Positions 1-10,607 are shown, counted from the first letter of the stretch. The stretch: 64,000 nucleotides of DNA from Sphingomonas sp. OV641 (GCF_900109205.1 NZ_FNZB01000004.1:223736-287735); one strand, 5' to 3'. Translations and numbers: made by a program. The notes: a model not told the origin generated them from the letters alone.

Positions 1-150
1 TGCGCTACCGGGTGCAACAGCCCGATTGAGCCGCCACCGCGCCCGAGATCTCGGTGAGCCCGCTCACCGGCTGGAACGGGAAACGGCCGGGGCCTGATCC
101 GTCATCACTATTCCCGCGAACGGCCAGGCCGCCTCCCAAGGAAACGAACC

Positions 151-1341
151 ATGCGATCTTTCTTGCCGCTCCTTCTGGCCGCTGCTCTGCCGACATCCGT
201 GCTCGCCCAATCCGCACCGCCGCCACGCTCCGTCGCGCCGGCCACCATGAAGCGCTGGGCGCCAGCGCTTGCCGGTGACACGGACCGGGTGCTCTTCGGC
301 GACGTCTGGCGGCGCGCCGAGCTGTCGCCGCGCGACCGCAGCATGGTGACCGTCTCGGTCCTGATTGCGACGGGCAGGACGGCGCAGCTCGAGGGCCATC
401 TCGGCCGCGCGCTCGACAACGGTGTTCGACCCTCCGAAGTCGCGGGTCTGGTGACGCACCTTGCCTGGTACACCGGCTGGCCCAATGCCGTCTCCAGCCT
501 CCAGGTCGTCGATCGTGTCATGAGCGGTCGCGGCATCGACCCATCGGCGGTGCAATCCGACGGTACGCCAGTGGGCCTGCCGTCGACCGACCCGGCGCGC
601 GCCCGGGGAGTGAGCGACACCATCGCGCCGACCGCGCCCAAGCTCGCCCAACTGACCAACGACGTTTTGTTCGCCGATGTGTGGCGACGTTCCGATCTGG
701 CCCCTCGCGACCGCAGCCTCGCCACCATCGCGGCGCTCGCCGCGAACGGGGACGCGGACCAGCTCGCCTTTCACGTCACACGAGGGCTCGAGAACGGCCT
801 CACCCGCGCCGAGATCGCCGAGGCCATGACGCACCTCGCCTTCTACGCGGGCTGGCCCAAGGCGATGGCGGCCGTCGCCGTGCTTGCGAAGATGAACGGC
901 GCGCGGGAGGCTGTTGCCGAACCGCTGGTGATCGTTCCGCACGGCGGATCGCCGCAGAAGGGGCCGGCCGAGCGTTTTACCGGGACTGTCACGGTCACAT
1001 CCCCCTTCCGCAGCAGCGGGGACGCGCGGCTCGGCGGTGCCACGGTGACGTTCCGTCCGGGCGCACGATCGAACTGGCACAGCCACCCGCTCGGCCAGCT
1101 CCTCGTCGTTACCGATGGCGAGGGCCGCATCCAGGTCGAAGGCGGAGACATGCGCGCCATCCGGGCCGGCGACACGGTCTGGACCGCACCCAACGTGCGG
1201 CACTGGCATGGGGCCTCGCCGGATCGGGCGATGACCCATGTGGCGATCAGCGAGAATATGGCCGGTCAGGACGTGTCCTGGGGCGAGCCGGTCTCCGAGG
1301 CGCAATATCGCGGCCTTCCCGCCAGCCCGAGTGAGCGATAG
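151..1341 (+). CDS. Exported CMD-CMD-cupin three-domain protein
   Basis: 396 aa. The N-terminus (MRSFLPLLLAAALPTSVLAQ) is a typical Sec signal peptide, so the protein should act in the periplasm. Two carboxymuconolactone-decarboxylase-like helical repeats follow, at about residues 45-130 and 160-250, each with the DRSMVT or DRSLAT entry and a THLAWYTGWP or THLAFYAGWP end. A cupin_2 barrel at about 290-380 carries the metal-type signature WHSHPLGQ with a later H-W-H. The ATG has a good ribosome site (AAGGA, about 8 bases upstream). Proteins of this layout are annotated as CMD family or quercetin-dioxygenase-like cupins without a proven reaction. No AhpD-type CxxC is visible in the CMD repeats, so peroxidase activity is not supported. 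It is followed by the YkgJ-like gene after a gap of about 160 bases. The fold assignment is firm; the function is unknown. Confidence 0.85.
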   Translation: MRSFLPLLLAAALPTSVLAQSAPPPRSVAPATMKRWAPALAGDTDRVLFGDVWRRAELSPRDRSMVTVSVLIATGRTAQLEGHLGRALDNGVRPSEVAGLVTHLAWYTGWPNAVSSLQVVDRVMSGRGIDPSAVQSDGTPVGLPSTDPARARGVSDTIAPTAPKLAQLTNDVLFADVWRRSDLAPRDRSLATIAALAANGDADQLAFHVTRGLENGLTRAEIAEAMTHLAFYAGWPKAMAAVAVLAKMNGAREAVAEPLVIVPHGGSPQKGPAERFTGTVTVTSPFRSSGDARLGGATVTFRPGARSNWHSHPLGQLLVVTDGEGRIQVEGGDMRAIRAGDTVWTAPNVRHWHGASPDRAMTHVAISENMAGQDVSWGEPVSEAQYRGLPASPSER

Positions 1342-1503
1342 ACCGAGTGCAACGTCGCTGCAGGCTTGAGCGGCTAACCCGCCCCTCGACAACCAACTCC
1401 CTTGCGACAACGGGATTACTCCTTTGTTCACCTCCATCGACATGACCCGCGGCGAAGCGCCCGGAGCCGGCGCTGCCCCGGCCGCGCGGCGCGTGCGCGC
1501 GGC

Positions 1504-2301
1504 ATGACGCTGCGCTTCGGGTGCACGGCATGCGGCCGGTGCTGCCACGATCTTCGGCTGCCGCTGTCGCTGCGCGAGGCGCAGAGCTGGCTGCAACGCG
1601 GCGGCGAGGTCGAGGTTCTGACCGATGCGGCGCCCGCCCTGCCCGCTCAGCCGGACGACCCCCGCTCCCGTTACCGTCGCGAGCGCGCGCTCGCCGGCGT
1701 CAGTGGCGGGCTGGCCATTACCGTCAATCTCACGCTGGCGGCGACCTTTTCCGGCCCCTGCCCGCATCTGCTGCCGACCATGCGGTGCGGCGCCTATGCG
1801 GATCGGCCCAGCACATGCCGGATCTATCCGGCCGAGCTCCTGCCGGGGCGCCTGGTGGATCCGGACACCAAGGCCTGTCCGCCGGAGGCCTGGGATCCCT
1901 CCGGCCCACCCTTGCTGAGCCCGGACGGCCGGCCCGCCGATCCGGATGTCGCGCGCGCCGCCCGGCAAGCACGCGCCGACGGCCTGGCGGATGTCGCCGG
2001 CAAGGCGCGGCTCGCGCATTTGCTTGGCATCGACACGGCGGCGCTGGAGAATGAAGGACTGGCGGTGCACCGGCGATCGGCTTCCGCCCTTCTGGCCGCG
2101 CTCGGCACGGCCTGCTCGATGCCGGCCGGGCCGCCGGAGCATATCGAGTGGCGGTTCATCAGCCCGTCCGCTACCACGCGCAGCATGATCGGGGATGCTG
2201 GCGCGATCGCGACCGCTGCCGCTCAGTCGACAGACACGTCGTTCCTGTCGTTCGGCCCGGTCGCTCAGCAACACTTTGAAACTCATGAACAGCCGACATA
2301 A
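1504..2301 (+). CDS. YkgJ-like cysteine-cluster (Zn/Fe-chelating) protein
   Basis: 265 aa from the chosen ATG. The first residues contain C7-x2-C10-x2-C13-C14, and more cysteines follow around residues 85-105 (GPCPHLL, MRCGAY, STCRIYP). This is the pattern of the YkgJ/UPF0153 family, sometimes called flagellin-methylase-like, thought to bind a metal or Fe-S cluster. The open frame extends upstream to a TTG at 1402, but that stretch is Arg-rich and unlike the family, while ATG 1504 puts the first Cys motif where family members have it. No strong ribosome site is seen. No flagellar genes lie nearby. The C-terminal third shows no recognised domain. Family is likely; function is open. Confidence 0.7.
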   Translation: MTLRFGCTACGRCCHDLRLPLSLREAQSWLQRGGEVEVLTDAAPALPAQPDDPRSRYRRERALAGVSGGLAITVNLTLAATFSGPCPHLLPTMRCGAYADRPSTCRIYPAELLPGRLVDPDTKACPPEAWDPSGPPLLSPDGRPADPDVARAARQARADGLADVAGKARLAHLLGIDTAALENEGLAVHRRSASALLAALGTACSMPAGPPEHIEWRFISPSATTRSMIGDAGAIATAAAQSTDTSFLSFGPVAQQHFETHEQPT

Positions 2302-2320
2302 GAGCATGCCAGGGATTTCA

Positions 2321-2358
2321 GGTAACCAACTGATCGCAAGTGAGTTATCTTTGATCAG
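2321..2358 (+). promoter_or_regulatory. Possible operator upstream of paoABC
   Basis: The gap before paoA is AT-richer than its surroundings and holds two overlapping imperfect dyads: GGTAAC (2321-2326) facing GTTATC (2344-2349), and CTGATC (2330-2335) facing GATCAG (2353-2358). They lie about 50-85 bases before the paoA ATG, where a regulator could act. No regulator gene is adjacent and no promoter boxes are clear. Low certainty. Confidence 0.3.
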
Positions 2359-2406
2359 AAGACTTGCCGCCCGGCCGGGGTCGCGCGGCCCGAACGGGGA
2401 ACAACC

Positions 2407-3039
2407 ATGCCGGAATCAGGCGATCTTGAGTTTTCACGGCGCGGCGTGCTCGCCGGCAGTACGGCGGCGGTCGCGCTGACGGCGGTACCGGCTGACGCGC
2501 AGACCCCGCGTGCGGAGCGCGCGCCGGCCGCGATGCCGGTCTCCTTCGAGGTGAACGGCAAGCCCGCCAACCTCCAGCTCGACACGCGCACGACGCTGCT
2601 CGATGCATTGCGCGAGCATCTGAAGCTGACGGGCACGAAGAAGGGCTGCGACCATGGCCAGTGCGGCGCCTGCACGGTTATCGTCAATGGCGAGCGGATC
2701 AACTCCTGCCTCAGCCTCGCCGTGCAGCACCAGGGCGACAAGGTGACGACGGTGGAGGGGCTGGGCACGCCCGACAAGCTCCACCCGATGCAGGCCGCGT
2801 TCGTGAAGCACGACGGCTATCAGTGCGGCTATTGCACGCCGGGGCAGATCTGCTCGGCGGTGTCGGTGCTGGACGAGATCCGGCGCGGCGTGCCGAGCCA
2901 CGTGCAGGCCGACCTGCTCGACCGCCCCGGCTTCTCCCCCATCGAAATGCGCGAGCGGATGAGCGGCAACATCTGCCGCTGCGGTGCCTATTCCAACATC
3001 CTTGACGCGATGACCGAAGTCGCCGGAGAGCGCGCATGA
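2407..3039 (+). CDS. paoA: PaoA-type aldehyde oxidoreductase, [2Fe-2S] subunit
   Basis: 210 aa, the small subunit of a periplasmic molybdenum aldehyde oxidoreductase of the xanthine oxidase family. The N-terminus has a twin-arginine signal ([11 protein letters not shown], then a hydrophobic stretch ending in Ala-Asp-Ala), so the folded complex should be exported by Tat. A plant-type ferredoxin domain ([11 protein letters not shown] and a later Cys) is followed by the helical second cluster domain (CGYCTPGQ and CRCGAY). The order, Tat signal, 2Fe-2S, 2Fe-2S, matches E. coli PaoA (YagT). The stop overlaps the paoB start by ATGA, so the two are translationally coupled. PaoABC oxidises aromatic aldehydes in E. 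coli; the substrate here is unknown. Confidence 0.92.
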   Translation: MPESGDLEFSRRGVLAGSTAAVALTAVPADAQTPRAERAPAAMPVSFEVNGKPANLQLDTRTTLLDALREHLKLTGTKKGCDHGQCGACTVIVNGERINSCLSLAVQHQGDKVTTVEGLGTPDKLHPMQAAFVKHDGYQCGYCTPGQICSAVSVLDEIRRGVPSHVQADLLDRPGFSPIEMRERMSGNICRCGAYSNILDAMTEVAGERA

Positions 3040-3986
3040 AGAGCTTCACCTACGAGCGCGCCAAGTCTCCCGCCGAGGCGGCGGCGGCCGTGGCGCGGCG
3101 ACCGGGAGCCAAGTTCCTGGCCGGCGGCACCAACCTGCTCGACCTCATGAAGCTGGAGATCGAAACGCCGACGCACCTCGTCGACGTCCAGGATCTCGGC
3201 CTCGACCGGATCGAGAAGACGGATGCCGGTGGCCTCAGGATCGGCGCGCTGGTGACCAACACCGCGCTCAGCGCCGATGAGCGGATCCGGCGTGATTATG
3301 GCGTGCTGACGCGTGCGATCCAGGCCGGCGCCTCCGGTCAGCTCCGCAACAAGGCCACCACCGCCGGCAACCTGCTCCAGCGCACCCGCTGCCCGTATTT
3401 CTATGATCCCAACATGCCCTGCAACAAGCGCAAGCCGGGCTCGGGCTGCGGGGCGATCGGCGGCTATTCGCGCCAGCTCGCCGTGGTGGGCAGCAGCGAC
3501 AAGTGCATCGCCACCTATCCCGGTGACATGGCGCAGGCGCTGCGCGTCCTCGACGCCAGCGTGGAGACGGTGAAGGCCGACGGCAGCACCCGCGCCATCC
3601 CGATCGCCGACTTTCACCGGCTGCCGGGCGACCGTCCCGAACAGGACAATGTGCTGGAGCGCGGCGAGCTCATCACCTCGGTAACGCTGCCTCGGCCGCT
3701 CGGCGGCACGCACCTCTACCAGAAGGTGCGAGACCGTGCGTCCTACGCCTTCGCGCTCGTCTCGGTCGCCGCGGTGATCCAGAAGGACGGCACCGGCCGG
3801 GTTTCGTTCGGCGGCGTCGCGCACAAGCCGTGGCGTGTCGAGGCGGCGGAGGCGGCGATGCCGCAGGGCGCGCGTGCCGTCGCCACCCGCGTCTTCGCGG
3901 ATGCGAAACCGACCGAGGACAACCGATTCAAGATCAACCTGGCGGAGCGCACGCTCGCGTCGGTCATGGCTGAGGCCAAGGGGTAA
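3036..3986 (+). CDS. paoB: PaoB-type aldehyde oxidoreductase, FAD subunit
   Basis: 316 aa, the FAD-binding middle subunit. The flavin-binding loop is visible near residue 30 ([14 protein letters not shown]) and the second FAD segment near residue 110 ([18 protein letters not shown]). A cysteine insertion, RTRCPYF then [13 protein letters not shown], matches the extra [4Fe-4S] site known in E. coli PaoB and absent from ordinary xanthine dehydrogenase FAD subunits, which makes the Pao assignment specific. The C-terminal CO-dehydrogenase flavoprotein domain is complete. It starts inside the paoA stop and ends 5 bases before paoC. It has no signal of its own, as expected if it is exported together with PaoA. 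Confidence 0.92.
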   Translation: MKSFTYERAKSPAEAAAAVARRPGAKFLAGGTNLLDLMKLEIETPTHLVDVQDLGLDRIEKTDAGGLRIGALVTNTALSADERIRRDYGVLTRAIQAGASGQLRNKATTAGNLLQRTRCPYFYDPNMPCNKRKPGSGCGAIGGYSRQLAVVGSSDKCIATYPGDMAQALRVLDASVETVKADGSTRAIPIADFHRLPGDRPEQDNVLERGELITSVTLPRPLGGTHLYQKVRDRASYAFALVSVAAVIQKDGTGRVSFGGVAHKPWRVEAAEAAMPQGARAVATRVFADAKPTEDNRFKINLAERTLASVMAEAKG

Positions 3987-3991
3987 GTCGC

Positions 3992-6190
3992 ATGGAGTTC
4001 AACGCACCAGCAGGGACGAACCTGTTCGACAATGCCAAGGTCGTCGGCAAGTCGACCCCCCGCATCGACGGCCCGCTCAAGACCACCGGCACGGCGCCCT
4101 ATGCCTATGAGCGTCACGACGTCGCGCCCAACGCGGCCTATGGCTATATCGTCGGCAGCGCCGTGGCGAAGGGCCGAATCAACAGCATCGACACGCGCGA
4201 GGCGCTTGCCGCGCCGGGCGTGCTCGCCGTTCTCAGCTCACTCGACCATGCGGAGCCGCTGCCGCTCGGCATGTCGAACAACACGCCCCTGTTCGGCGGC
4301 CGTGAGGTCAACCATTATCATCAGGCGGTCGCCTGCGTCATCGCCGAGACGTTCGAGCAGGCGCGCGCCGCCGCCGCGCTGGTGCGGGTGGACTATGCCC
4401 GCGCGAAGGGCGTCTTCGACTTGCCCGCCGTCGCCCCGACCGCGCCGCCAGCCAAGGGACGCGACGGCAAGCCCGACGTGAAGACGCTGGGCGACTTCGA
4501 GGCGGCGTTCGCCGCCGCGCCGGTGAAGATCGATCAGCGCTACACCACGCCTGACGAGACGCACGCAATGATGGAGCCGTTCGCGACCATCGCGGAATGG
4601 CAGGGCGAGAAGCTGACCATCTGGACGTCGAACCAGATGATCAACTGGGCCAAGCAGAGCATGGGCACGATCCTCGGCATCCCCAAGGAGAATGTGCGGG
4701 TGGATTCGCCGTACATCGGCGGCGGTTTCGGCGGAAAGCTGTTCATCCGCGCCGATGCGGTGCTGGCGGCGCTGGGCGCGCGCAAGATCTCGCGGCCGGT
4801 GAAGATCGCGATGCAGCGCCCGCTGATGGCGAACAATGCCACGCATCGCCATGCGACGATCCAGCGCATCCGCATCGGCGCCGGCCGGGACGGACGGATC
4901 ACGGCGATCGCGCATGAGGGCTGGTCCGGCAACATCAACGGCGACGATCCCGAGCGCGGTTCCGCGCAGACCAGGTCCATGTACGCCGGCGCCAACCGGA
5001 TCACGGCGGAATATATCGCCAAGCTTGATCTGCCCGAGGGCAATGCGATGCGCGCACCGGGCGAGGCGCCGGGGCATCTCGCCCTGGAGGTCGCGATTGA
5101 CGAGCTGGCCGAGCAGCTCGGCATGGACCCCATCGCACTGCGCATCCTGAACGAGCCGGCGACCGCGCCGTCCTCCCCGGAAAAGAAGTTCTCCGACCGC
5201 AATCTGGTGCGCTGCCTGCGCGAGGGCGCCGCACGGTTCGGCTGGGACAAGCGAAACGCGAAGCCCGGCGCCGTGCGCGACGGCAAATGGCTGGTCGGCA
5301 TGGGCGTGGCTGCCGGCTATCGCGGCGGCCCGACCGCGAAGTCGGGCGCGCGCGTTCGCCTCGACGGCGGGCGCGTGGTGGTCGAAACCGACATGACCGA
5401 CATCGGCACCGGCACCTACACGATCGTCGCGCAGACCGCGGCCGAGACGATGGGTGTGCCGCTTGACCGGGTATCGGTGAAGCTGGGCGATTCCGTCGAC
5501 CCGGCCTCCGCGGGCTCGGGCGGCCAGTGGGGCGCCGCCAGCTCCACCGCCGGCGTCTATGCCGCCTGTCTCGAGCTGCGCCGTGCAATCGGCCAGAAGC
5601 TCGGCTTCGACGGCGACGGTGCGACCTTCGCCGACGGGCGCATCATCGCCGACAATCGCAGCTGGCGCCTGGCGGAGGCCGGCAACCTGTCAGCGACCGG
5701 CGAGATGACCTTCGGCGATTTCAAGCAGGGTTACGACATCGGCACCTATGCCGGCCACTTCTGCGAGGTGGGCGTCAACATCTACACCGGCGAGACCCGC
5801 ATCCGGCGGATGCTGGCGGTGTGCGACGCCGGCCGCATCCTGAACCCGCTCTCGGCCCGCAGCCAGGTGATCGGCGCCATGGTCATGTCGGCGGGGGCCG
5901 CGCTGATGGAGGAACTGGCGGTCGACAAGCGCTTCGGCTTCTTCGTCAACCACGATCTCGCCGGCTATGAAGTCCCGGTCCATGCCGACATTCCGCATCA
6001 GGAATGCATCTTCCTCGACACGCTCGACCCGATCGTGTCGCCGCTCAAGGCGAAGGGCGTCGGCGAGCTCGGCATCTGCGGTCCGGGCGCGGCCGTGGCG
6101 AACGCGATCTACAATGCCACCGGCGTCCGCATCCGCGATTATCCGATCACGCTCGACAAGCATCTCGACAAGCTGCCGCAGGTCGCCTGA
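3992..6190 (+). CDS. paoC: PaoC-type aldehyde oxidoreductase, molybdenum subunit
   Basis: 732 aa, the catalytic subunit that binds molybdenum cofactor. Typical motifs are in order: GGGFGGKLFIRAD near residue 245, MRAPGEAPG near 352, GQWGAASSTAG near 510, and GVGELGICGPGAA near 690, where the Glu is the conserved base of the family at about the position known for E. coli PaoC. The length matches PaoC. A ribosome site (AAGGGG) precedes the ATG, 5 bases after paoB. The maturation gene paoD (XdhC-like chaperone), which follows paoC in E. coli, is not present here; an isochorismatase-like gene follows instead. The chaperone must be elsewhere if the enzyme is active. Confidence 0.92.
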   Translation: MEFNAPAGTNLFDNAKVVGKSTPRIDGPLKTTGTAPYAYERHDVAPNAAYGYIVGSAVAKGRINSIDTREALAAPGVLAVLSSLDHAEPLPLGMSNNTPLFGGREVNHYHQAVACVIAETFEQARAAAALVRVDYARAKGVFDLPAVAPTAPPAKGRDGKPDVKTLGDFEAAFAAAPVKIDQRYTTPDETHAMMEPFATIAEWQGEKLTIWTSNQMINWAKQSMGTILGIPKENVRVDSPYIGGGFGGKLFIRADAVLAALGARKISRPVKIAMQRPLMANNATHRHATIQRIRIGAGRDGRITAIAHEGWSGNINGDDPERGSAQTRSMYAGANRITAEYIAKLDLPEGNAMRAPGEAPGHLALEVAIDELAEQLGMDPIALRILNEPATAPSSPEKKFSDRNLVRCLREGAARFGWDKRNAKPGAVRDGKWLVGMGVAAGYRGGPTAKSGARVRLDGGRVVVETDMTDIGTGTYTIVAQTAAETMGVPLDRVSVKLGDSVDPASAGSGGQWGAASSTAGVYAACLELRRAIGQKLGFDGDGATFADGRIIADNRSWRLAEAGNLSATGEMTFGDFKQGYDIGTYAGHFCEVGVNIYTGETRIRRMLAVCDAGRILNPLSARSQVIGAMVMSAGAALMEELAVDKRFGFFVNHDLAGYEVPVHADIPHQECIFLDTLDPIVSPLKAKGVGELGICGPGAAVANAIYNATGVRIRDYPITLDKHLDKLPQVA

Positions 6191-6318
6191 CCGGCGCGGG
6201 AGAAGACGCATGAGGCTCGATACGCCCGCGGGCGACGTGCCCCATGCGTCATGCGTTCCGGATCGATCGGGCGTCATCGGCGGCTGATCTCGACCCCCAT
6301 GCGAAGAGGAGCCTCGCG

Positions 6319-6939
6319 ATGAACCCGACCCGAACAGCCGTTCTGTTCATCGAATATCAGAACGATTTCGTGACCGAGGGCGGCGCGCAGCACAAGGCCG
6401 TTGCCGCCGTGATGCAGTCGACCGACATGCTCGCCAACAGCACCGCGCTGCTCGCCGGTGCGCGCCAGGCCGGGCTGGTGGTGCTGCACGCCCCCATTGC
6501 GTTCGCGGAAGGTTATCCCGAGCTACCGGCCGAACCCTATGGCATCCTCGCCGGCGTGAAGGGCGCCAACGCCTTTCGCCGCGGAAGCTGGGGCGCCGAG
6601 ATCGCGGAAGCGATGCGCCCCGAACAGGACGAGATCGTCATCGAGGGCAAGCGCGGGCTCGACTGTTTCGCCAGCACCAACCTCGACTTCGTCCTGCGCC
6701 AGCGCGGGATCACGACGCTGGCGATCGCCGGCTTTCTCACCAACTGCTGCGTCGAATCCACCATGCGCTCCGCCTATGAGCGCGGCTATCGCGTCGTCAC
6801 GCTCACCGACTGCTGCGCCACGATCGGCGAGGAGGAGCAGCGCGTGGCGATCAGCAAGGACTTCCCGATGTTCTCGCTTCCCATGGCGCACACCGATTTC
6901 CTCGCGGCGCTGTCGCCGGAGACCGCGACGGCCGGATAG
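6319..6939 (+). CDS. Isochorismatase-fold cysteine hydrolase
   Basis: 206 aa from ATG 6319, which has a good ribosome site (GAAGAGGA) about 10 bases upstream; the frame is open further back to 6244 but without a ribosome site. The family triad is visible: Asp16 in EYQNDF, Lys111 in EGKRGLD and Cys144 in TNCCVEST, preceded by the usual cis-peptide region. Members hydrolyse amides, ureides or carbamates, or isochorismate. The 128-base gap to paoC and same direction make co-transcription with paoABC possible. The substrate cannot be inferred. The protein has no signal peptide and should be cytoplasmic. Confidence 0.88.
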   Translation: MNPTRTAVLFIEYQNDFVTEGGAQHKAVAAVMQSTDMLANSTALLAGARQAGLVVLHAPIAFAEGYPELPAEPYGILAGVKGANAFRRGSWGAEIAEAMRPEQDEIVIEGKRGLDCFASTNLDFVLRQRGITTLAIAGFLTNCCVESTMRSAYERGYRVVTLTDCCATIGEEEQRVAISKDFPMFSLPMAHTDFLAALSPETATAG

Positions 6940-7109
6940 CAACCGGCTCCGTGCGCCGGGCATTCATGAATGGCAGGTATCATGGCTAGCGCGACTGGCC
7001 CGCTAATCTTCCGGGCGGCGCAGGCCTAGCTACCGGTCGGGCGCCACGGGGGCGGAGGCATCGGCCACGACCTTGCGCGCTCCATGCCATTGATTACGAA
7101 GGAACACCG

Positions 7110-8126
7110 ATGCTCGGCACAGTCATGTACGGAAAGGGCGACGTCCGCTTCGAGGAGCGTCCCGAGCCCGAAATCCTGAAGCCCACCGATGCCATCATCC
7201 GCCTGGCCGCGAGCTGCGTGTGCGGGTCGGACCTGTGGCCGTATCGCGGCTTCGGCAATGACGGCGCGCCCAAGGCGATGGGGCACGAATATTGCGGCGT
7301 GGTCGAGGCCGTCGGCGATGCCGTGACCAGCGTGAGGCCGGGCCAGTTCGTGGTCGGCTCCTTCTGCATCTCGGACAACACCTGCCCGCACTGCAAGTTC
7401 GGCTTCCAGTCGTCCTGCGAGCAGATCGAGTTCATGACGGGGGCACAGTCGCCGCTGGCGCGGGTGCCGCTGGCCGATGGCACGCTGGTGGCGCTCGATC
7501 AGGCCCCGGACGATGACCTCATCCCGCACCTGCTCGCGGTGTCGGACGTGCTCGGCACCGGCTGGTATGCGGCCGATGCCGCACGGGTGCAGCCCGGTTC
7601 AACCGTGGCGGTGGTCGGCGACGGCGCGGTCGGCCTGATGGGCGTGCTGGCGGCCAAGCAAATGGGCGCACACCGCATCATCGCGATGAGCCGCCACAAG
7701 CAGCGCCAGGATCTCGCGCTCGAGTTCGGCGCGACCGATATCGTCGCCGAGCGCGGCGACGAGGGTGTCGCCAAGGTCAAGGAACTGACCGGCAACGTCG
7801 GCGCCGATGCCGTGCTGGAGTGCGTCGGCATGGAGGAATCCATGTGGCAGGCGATCAACTGCGCCCGCCCCGGTGCGACGATCGGCTATGTCGGCGTGCC
7901 GCACGGCGTGGAATTCGACGGCTCCAAGCTGTTCTTCGCGCAAAAGGGCCTGATGGGCGGCCCCGCCCCCGTGCGGCGCTTCCTCCCCGACCTGATCGAC
8001 CGTGTGCTTCGCCGCGAGATCGCGCCGGGCAAGGTGTTCGACCTCCAGATCCCGCTCGCTGACGTCGCCGAAGGCTATAAGGCGATGGACGAGCGCCGCG
8101 CCATCAAGACGCTGCTGCGCGTCTGA
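7110..8126 (+). CDS. Zinc-dependent alcohol dehydrogenase (MDR family)
   Basis: 338 aa, medium-chain dehydrogenase. The catalytic zinc region is present (SCVCGSDLW, then MGHEYCGVVEAVGD). The structural zinc lobe is modified but retains several Cys (CISDNTCPHC, then SSC). The nucleotide fold is seen as VVGDGAVGLMGVLAA near residue 170. A ribosome site (GAAGGA) precedes the ATG. It ends 26 bases before the amine-oxidase gene in the same direction, so the two probably share a transcript. Family members use NAD(P) and a wide range of alcohols or aldehydes, and the substrate is not evident. Cytoplasmic. Confidence 0.88.
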   Translation: MLGTVMYGKGDVRFEERPEPEILKPTDAIIRLAASCVCGSDLWPYRGFGNDGAPKAMGHEYCGVVEAVGDAVTSVRPGQFVVGSFCISDNTCPHCKFGFQSSCEQIEFMTGAQSPLARVPLADGTLVALDQAPDDDLIPHLLAVSDVLGTGWYAADAARVQPGSTVAVVGDGAVGLMGVLAAKQMGAHRIIAMSRHKQRQDLALEFGATDIVAERGDEGVAKVKELTGNVGADAVLECVGMEESMWQAINCARPGATIGYVGVPHGVEFDGSKLFFAQKGLMGGPAPVRRFLPDLIDRVLRREIAPGKVFDLQIPLADVAEGYKAMDERRAIKTLLRV

Positions 8127-8152
8127 CCGAAAGGACCGGGCGGCCCCGCACC

Positions 8153-9391
8153 ATGTACGACATCGTCATCGTCGGCGGCGGGGCTGCCGGGATCGGCGCC
8201 GCGCGGCGGCTGGCCGGCTCGCAATGTGACACGCTTCTGATCGAGGCTGCGCCGCGGCTCGGCGGGCGGGCGCATACGGTCAGCGTCGACGGCCTGGCGC
8301 TCGATCTCGGCTGTGGCTGGTTGCACTCGGCCGACCGGAACTCCTGGGCACAGGTCGCGACGGAACGCGGCATGGCGATCGACCGGCGCCCCCCGGCCTG
8401 GGGCAAGCAACATCGCCACCTCGGCTTCACCGCGCGCGAGCAGCATGACGCGCGCGGCGCGCTGAACGACTGGATCGCGCGTCTCGCCGACGCTCCCCCA
8501 GCCGATGACAATGCGGCCAGCGTCCTTCCCGTCGATCGCAGATGGCACGCCTATATCCGTGCCATGACCGGCTTTATCAGCGGCGTGTCCCCCGACCGTA
8601 TCTCCGCCGCCGACTTCACCGCTTATGATCAGGCAGCGACGGGGCAGAACTGGCGGGTGGCAGAAGGCTATGGCGCATTGATCGCCGGCAGCCTGCCGCA
8701 CGCCGCAAAGCATCGTTTGGGAACCGCGCTCCAGCGGCTTGCGCTCGCGCCCGGGTCGGTCCGTCTGGACACCACGGCCGGCACCATCCAGGCCCGGACG
8801 GTGATCGTGACGGTTTCCACCGCCGTCCTCGTCGACGACACGATCCGCTGGCCGGCCGAGATCGAGCCATGGCGCGATGCGGCTTATGCGATCCCGCTCG
8901 GCCGCAACGAAAAGCTGTTCCTCCGCCTCGCCCCGAACGCGCCATTCGAGGATGAGACCCAGCTTCTCGGCAATCCGAACGATCCCGCGACAGGGGCCTA
9001 TTACATCCGTTCCTTTGGCCGGCCGGTGATCGAATGCTTCCTCGGCGGCGACGGGGCAGCGCTGATCGCGCGCGAGGGACAGGAGGCCGGCTATGCCCAT
9101 GCGATCGCCGAGCTCTCGACCCTGCTGGGCTCGGATGTTCGATCGTTTCTCCAGCCAGTCGCCGCCTCGGACTGGACCCGCACGGCGAGGATCGGGGGCG
9201 GCTATAGCTGCGCGCTGCCCGGCGGCGCTGCCGAACGACGGCGGCTCGCCGCGCCGTTCGAGAACCTGCTGTTCTTCGCCGGCGAGGCGACCAGTTCGAC
9301 GGACTTTTCCACCGCGCACGGCGCCTATGCATCCGGCATGCGCGCGGCGGAAGAAGCCCTCGCCGCGCTCAGCCGTTCCCGCCCCGCCTAG
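8153..9391 (+). CDS. FAD-dependent amine oxidase-like oxidoreductase
   Basis: 412 aa. The N-terminal FAD motif is complete (DIVIVGGGAAGIGAARRLA), followed by the flavin amine oxidase signature RLGGRAHTV and the LGCGWLHS segment. The C-terminus has the second FAD contact (LLFFAGEATS, then TAHGAYASGMRAAEE). This is the monoamine oxidase/polyamine oxidase type of fold at about its usual length. No signal peptide is evident, since the FAD motif starts at residue 3, so it is probably cytoplasmic. It lies downstream of the alcohol dehydrogenase gene with a short gap. An oxidised amine followed by an alcohol or aldehyde dehydrogenase would be a sensible pair, but that is inference. Confidence 0.85.
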   Translation: MYDIVIVGGGAAGIGAARRLAGSQCDTLLIEAAPRLGGRAHTVSVDGLALDLGCGWLHSADRNSWAQVATERGMAIDRRPPAWGKQHRHLGFTAREQHDARGALNDWIARLADAPPADDNAASVLPVDRRWHAYIRAMTGFISGVSPDRISAADFTAYDQAATGQNWRVAEGYGALIAGSLPHAAKHRLGTALQRLALAPGSVRLDTTAGTIQARTVIVTVSTAVLVDDTIRWPAEIEPWRDAAYAIPLGRNEKLFLRLAPNAPFEDETQLLGNPNDPATGAYYIRSFGRPVIECFLGGDGAALIAREGQEAGYAHAIAELSTLLGSDVRSFLQPVAASDWTRTARIGGGYSCALPGGAAERRRLAAPFENLLFFAGEATSSTDFSTAHGAYASGMRAAEEALAALSRSRPA

Positions 9392-9421
9392 CTGTTCGCA
9401 TCGGCAAGCCCGAACCGGCTC

Positions 9422-9437
9422 CCCGGCGAAGGCCGGG
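9422..9437. terminator. Short hairpin between convergent genes
   Basis: CCCGGC, a four-base loop, then GCCGGG, in the 75-base gap between the amine oxidase (+) and the aldo/keto reductase (-). It has no T-run on either side, so it may only be an mRNA end stabiliser. Confidence 0.3.
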
Positions 9438-9466
9438 AAGGCGGATCGAAGGCCGTGGATCAGGGT

Positions 9467-10528
<1,062 letters not shown>

Positions 10529-10607
10529 CTACCGCGCCGGATCAGCAAAGACCTATGAAGCCGGGGCATGAAACCGAATGCGCCGCCGTGGCGAGCATCC
10601 GCCGGCC

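Noticed and set aside
1..29. Possible tail of a gene entering from the left (reading RYRVQQPD, then TGA)
   Set aside because: Only nine codons are visible and no family can be assigned, so it is not listed as a gene.
64..2307. 747-codon minus-strand frame across the CMD-cupin and YkgJ genes
   Set aside because: Antisense shadow; the plus-strand genes have signal peptide, cupin and Cys motifs.
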